Part shown: piece after piece, positions 62,827-64,000 of the stretch
Layout of the letters: every line of letters begins with the position of its first letter
Numbering within the stretch: the stretch's first letter is position 1
Origin: Parvularcula maris
GTDB taxonomy: Bacteria; Pseudomonadota; Alphaproteobacteria; Caulobacterales; Parvularculaceae
Assembly: GCF_024505085.1 (NCBI RefSeq)
Contig: NZ_JANIBC010000001.1
Location: 372,001-436,000 of the forward strand
Direction: 5' to 3'
DNA length: 64,000 nucleotides
Made by a program: the position numbers and the translations under genes
Notes under the pieces: model-generated
What the model saw: the letters and a program-made list of their open reading frames with translations, nothing else
Database searches by the model: none
Told to the model about the DNA's origin: nothing

Positions 62827-64000
62827 ATGCTGATCGAACTGACCATCCAGGACATCGTCCTGATCGACCGTCTGACCCTTCCCCTTGGTGGAGGGCTCAG
62901 CGCGCTGACTGGGGAGACCGGGGCGGGCAAGTCGATCCTCCTCGATAGCCTCGGCCTCGCTGTCGGCGGCAAGGCCGAGCGGGGCCTCGTGCGCCAGGGG
63001 GCGGAGCAGGGCTCGGTCCAGGCCGTCTTCGAAGTTGCTGATGTCCATCCCGTCTGGGCGCTCCTCGAAGAAGAAGGCCTCACACCCGAGGACGACCTCG
63101 TCATCCTGCGCCGTATCCAGAAGGCCGACGGCAAGTCCCGCGCCTTTGTCGGCGATCGGACGGTGCCCGTCAGCATGCTGCGCCGCATCGGGCAGAGCCT
63201 GATCGAGGTGCACGGCCAGCACGAAAGCCAGGGCTATCTCGACCAGTCCGTGCACCGCGCTCTTTTAGATGATTACGCCGCCCTGGAGCGCGACCGGGAG
63301 GGGGTGAAGGCCGCCTTCCGTGAGCTGAAAGCCATCCGTTCGGAGATAGCCGAGCGCGAGGAGCAGCAGGACCGCGCCGTGCGCGAGGCGGACTATCTGC
63401 GCCACGTGGCGGGGGAGCTCGAAAAGCTCGCTCCAGAGCCGGGCGAAGAGGCTGAGCTTGCCGAGCGGCGCGCCGTGCTGCAGGCGGCGGAGAAAGTGTC
63501 CGAAGACCTCTCTTCCGCCATCGCGGCGCTCGGAGATGACGGGTTAGAGGCCAAACTGTCCTCCGCCGCCGGACGGATCGAGCGGGCGGCCAGTCGGCTC
63601 GGCGAAGACGCCGCTGCGCCGCTGATCGAGGCAGCCACCCGCTTGGACGCAGCGCTCAGCGAGTTCGGCGAGGCGCGTTCGGCGGTCTTGGATGCCGCCG
63701 AAGCCTTCACCCAGGACGAGGACGCCCTGGGCGAGACCGAGGAGCGGCTCTTTGCGCTCAGGGCGGCGGGCCGCAAATATGGGCGTGCTCCCGATGACCT
63801 TCATGCGTATCGGGAGGAAGTGGAGCAGCAGCTCACCCTCCTCGACGAAGGCGAAGCCAGCTTCGAGGAGTTGCGGGGCCGGGAGAAGTTGGCCGCTGGT
63901 GCCTATGCCGAGAAAGCCGCTAAGCTCTCCGCCAAGCGCCAGAAGGCGGCAGGAAGGTTCGCGAAAGAGGTAATGGGCGAGCTCGCCCCCCTCAAGCTCG
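62827..64000 (+). CDS. recN: DNA repair protein RecN, N-terminal part (3' end outside window)
   Basis: The frame begins MLIELTIQDIVLIDRLTLPL and is open to the right edge (391 codons seen). RecN is an SMC-like ATPase acting early in double-strand break repair. The Walker A motif GETGAGKSILLDSLGLAVGGKA is followed by VRQGAEQGSVQAVFEV and QSLIEVHGQHESQGYLDQSVHRALLDDYA, both diagnostic of RecN. A long coiled-coil arm rich in Glu, Ala and Arg begins near residue 155. In many alphaproteobacteria recN follows bamD; here an M28 peptidase and a repeat precede it. Confidence 0.97.
   Translation, partial: MLIELTIQDIVLIDRLTLPLGGGLSALTGETGAGKSILLDSLGLAVGGKAERGLVRQGAEQGSVQAVFEVADVHPVWALLEEEGLTPEDDLVILRRIQKADGKSRAFVGDRTVPVSMLRRIGQSLIEVHGQHESQGYLDQSVHRALLDDYAALERDREGVKAAFRELKAIRSEIAEREEQQDRAVREADYLRHVAGELEKLAPEPGEEAELAERRAVLQAAEKVSEDLSSAIAALGDDGLEAKLSSAAGRIERAASRLGEDAAAPLIEAATRLDAALSEFGEARSAVLDAAEAFTQDEDALGETEERLFALRAAGRKYGRAPDDLHAYREEVEQQLTLLDEGEASFEELRGREKLAAGAYAEKAAKLSAKRQKAAGRFAKEVMGELAPLKL

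Noticed and set aside
1-64000. CRISPR arrays, tRNA or rRNA genes
   Set aside because: No regularly spaced repeats, no T-loop/CCA pattern except the tmRNA, and no rRNA-like sequence were seen.

Overview
This is a high-GC (roughly 62-65 %) chromosomal segment of a free-living alphaproteobacterium. The alphaproteobacterial assignment rests on a circularly permuted two-piece tmRNA gene, a divergent rpsU/coq9 pair, a quinone-dependent pyrD, a rarD/rluD/rpoH neighbourhood and GGAAC-type stress promoters. Several secreted metalloproteases, VPxPA-type C-terminal sorting and many short palindromic intergenic repeats would fit a marine Parvularculales or Hyphomonadales relative, but I cannot fix the family from sequence reading alone. 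No rRNA, tRNA, CRISPR array, prophage or complete insertion sequence is visible.

Layout. 1-5.1 kb is a stress-response zone: the 3' part of an HWE histidine kinase, an entericidin lipoprotein, an ECF sigma factor with a soluble anti-sigma-like partner, an M23 peptidase, Dps and a DUF1328 protein. Three promoters resemble the alphaproteobacterial general stress motif. 5.1-11.8 kb carries uvrB, an M16 protease, a GPP34 protein and queE. 11.9-14 kb has a small ribbon-helix-helix/coiled-coil gene pair and nuoH-nuoI detached from the rest of the nuo operon. 14-21.3 kb has an M24 peptidase, an HExxH lipoprotein, DUF2254, thyA-folA and an M15-like protein with a calcium-loop insert. 21.5-23.2 kb has a CBM-like/coiled-coil protein and ssrA, whose tag reads ANDNYDEGFALAA.

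23.4-29.8 kb holds DUF427, spoVR and yeaH (DUF444). A lower-GC insert of two small membrane-protein genes plus a truncated HMG-CoA-reductase-like ORF lies between spoVR and yeaH. A self-contained XRE/membrane-protein operon with paired operators and a tyrosine phosphatase follow. 30-34 kb is an envelope cluster: a hydrolase/membrane protein, LemA and two TPM proteins. 34.2-41.2 kb has rpoH, a matrixin-like protease with a small secreted partner, a second divergent metzincin, rluD and a small membrane protein. 41.3-50.5 kb has rarD, a three-gene stress/membrane cassette, the terB-rimBK-pyrD-amidohydrolase operon and cmk. 50.7-64 kb has a C-terminal-sorting protein gene lying between cmk and rpsA, then rpsA, DUF481, pirin, an M36 protease, rpsU (apparent AUC start), coq9, a serine hydrolase, an SDR-DUF2256 pair, an M28 peptidase and the 5' part of recN.

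The genes do not form one large pathway. The most notable material is: (1) the matrixin/small-partner/second-metzincin locus, (2) the AT-rich cassette splitting the yeaH-spoVR pair, (3) non-canonical initiation codons on ribosomal-protein genes (AUC for rpsU, UUG for rpsA), (4) stress-sigma-like promoters for entericidin, the ECF gene and uvrB, and (5) MITE-like palindromic repeats, including a 229-bp element with 14-bp perfect terminal inverted repeats.
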